From Ideonella oryzae (lineage in GTDB: Bacteria; Pseudomonadota; Gammaproteobacteria; Burkholderiales; Burkholderiaceae_C), in the NCBI RefSeq assembly GCF_024055665.1, contig NZ_JAMXMC010000006.1, positions 1-64,000 on the forward strand: DNA of 64,000 bases, in the 5' to 3' direction. Shown here one piece after another: positions 59,444-64,000 of this stretch; the first letter of the stretch is position 1; each line of letters begins with the position of its first letter. The notes beneath the pieces were generated by a model, which saw nothing but the letters and a program-made list of their open reading frames with translations, had not been told where the DNA came from and did no database searches. The position numbers were made by a program, and so were the translations under genes.

Positions 59444-64000
<4,557 letters not shown>

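Overview
The window is a high-GC proteobacterial chromosome segment, best matched to a betaproteobacterium of the Burkholderiales (Rubrivivax/Leptothrix/Ideonella-like). The reasons are gene order and content: hrcA-nadK-recN, rapZ-LON-mutY...mutM-TPR-lolB-ispE-tRNAGln-prs-rplY-pth, rsmD-coaD-ferredoxin, ibaG-murA-hisGDCBHA, mlaFEDACB and gltBD, plus a polyhydroxyalkanoate-system protein. Species cannot be read from the sequence. Region 1 (1-6868) is visibly richer in A+T than the rest and ends at a tRNA with anticodon CAT (6869-6945, minus strand). It holds a zinc-ribbon/Ser-Thr kinase/TPR protein, a divergently transcribed PD-(D/E)XK nuclease, a GIY-YIG-like protein, a short ORF resembling the amino end of a much larger nuclease, an unrecognised 220-residue protein and an AlpA-type regulator. 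It reads as one end of a genomic island; no integrase lies inside the window. Region 2 (7003-25478) is core housekeeping: heat-shock repressor, NAD kinase, recombination repair, RapZ, base-excision repair (mutY, mutM) with a dynamin-like GTPase between them, outer-membrane lipoprotein sorting (lolB), isoprenoid synthesis (ispE, with an AT-rich 3' third), tRNAGln, PRPP synthesis, ribosomal protein bL25 with a clear terminator, an ArgP-type LysR regulator, peptidyl-tRNA hydrolase, ferredoxin, coaD and rsmD. Region 3 (25475-35592) is histidine biosynthesis with murA and ibaG. hisF sits with rsmD-coaD and is cut off from hisA by an OmpA-family gene, a DJ-1/PfpI gene and a ribbon-helix-helix gene. 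hisI and hisE are not present. PRPP from prs feeds HisG, so the two are metabolically linked. Region 4 (35640-53914) starts with an ABC-2 exporter and then carries material not normally found between that exporter and the mla operon: a TetR regulator, acyl-CoA-binding protein, PHA protein, lipoprotein aminopeptidase, molybdopterin oxidoreductase, orphan branched-chain-type binding protein, M20 amidohydrolase, an isochorismatase/DJ-1/AraC operon, a HAD phosphatase, a GH128-type glycosidase, pgi-tal, and zwf-hexR. A HexR-type operator and a sigma70-like promoter precede zwf. Region 5 (53896-64000) is the mla phospholipid-transport operon (FEDACB) followed, upstream on the same strand, by glutamate synthase gltD and gltB. 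gltB runs off the right edge. Starts were moved from the longest frame to the family-consistent codon wherever the extra amino end lay over a neighbour or lacked family similarity. All family calls come from reading the translated proteins; no database search was run.
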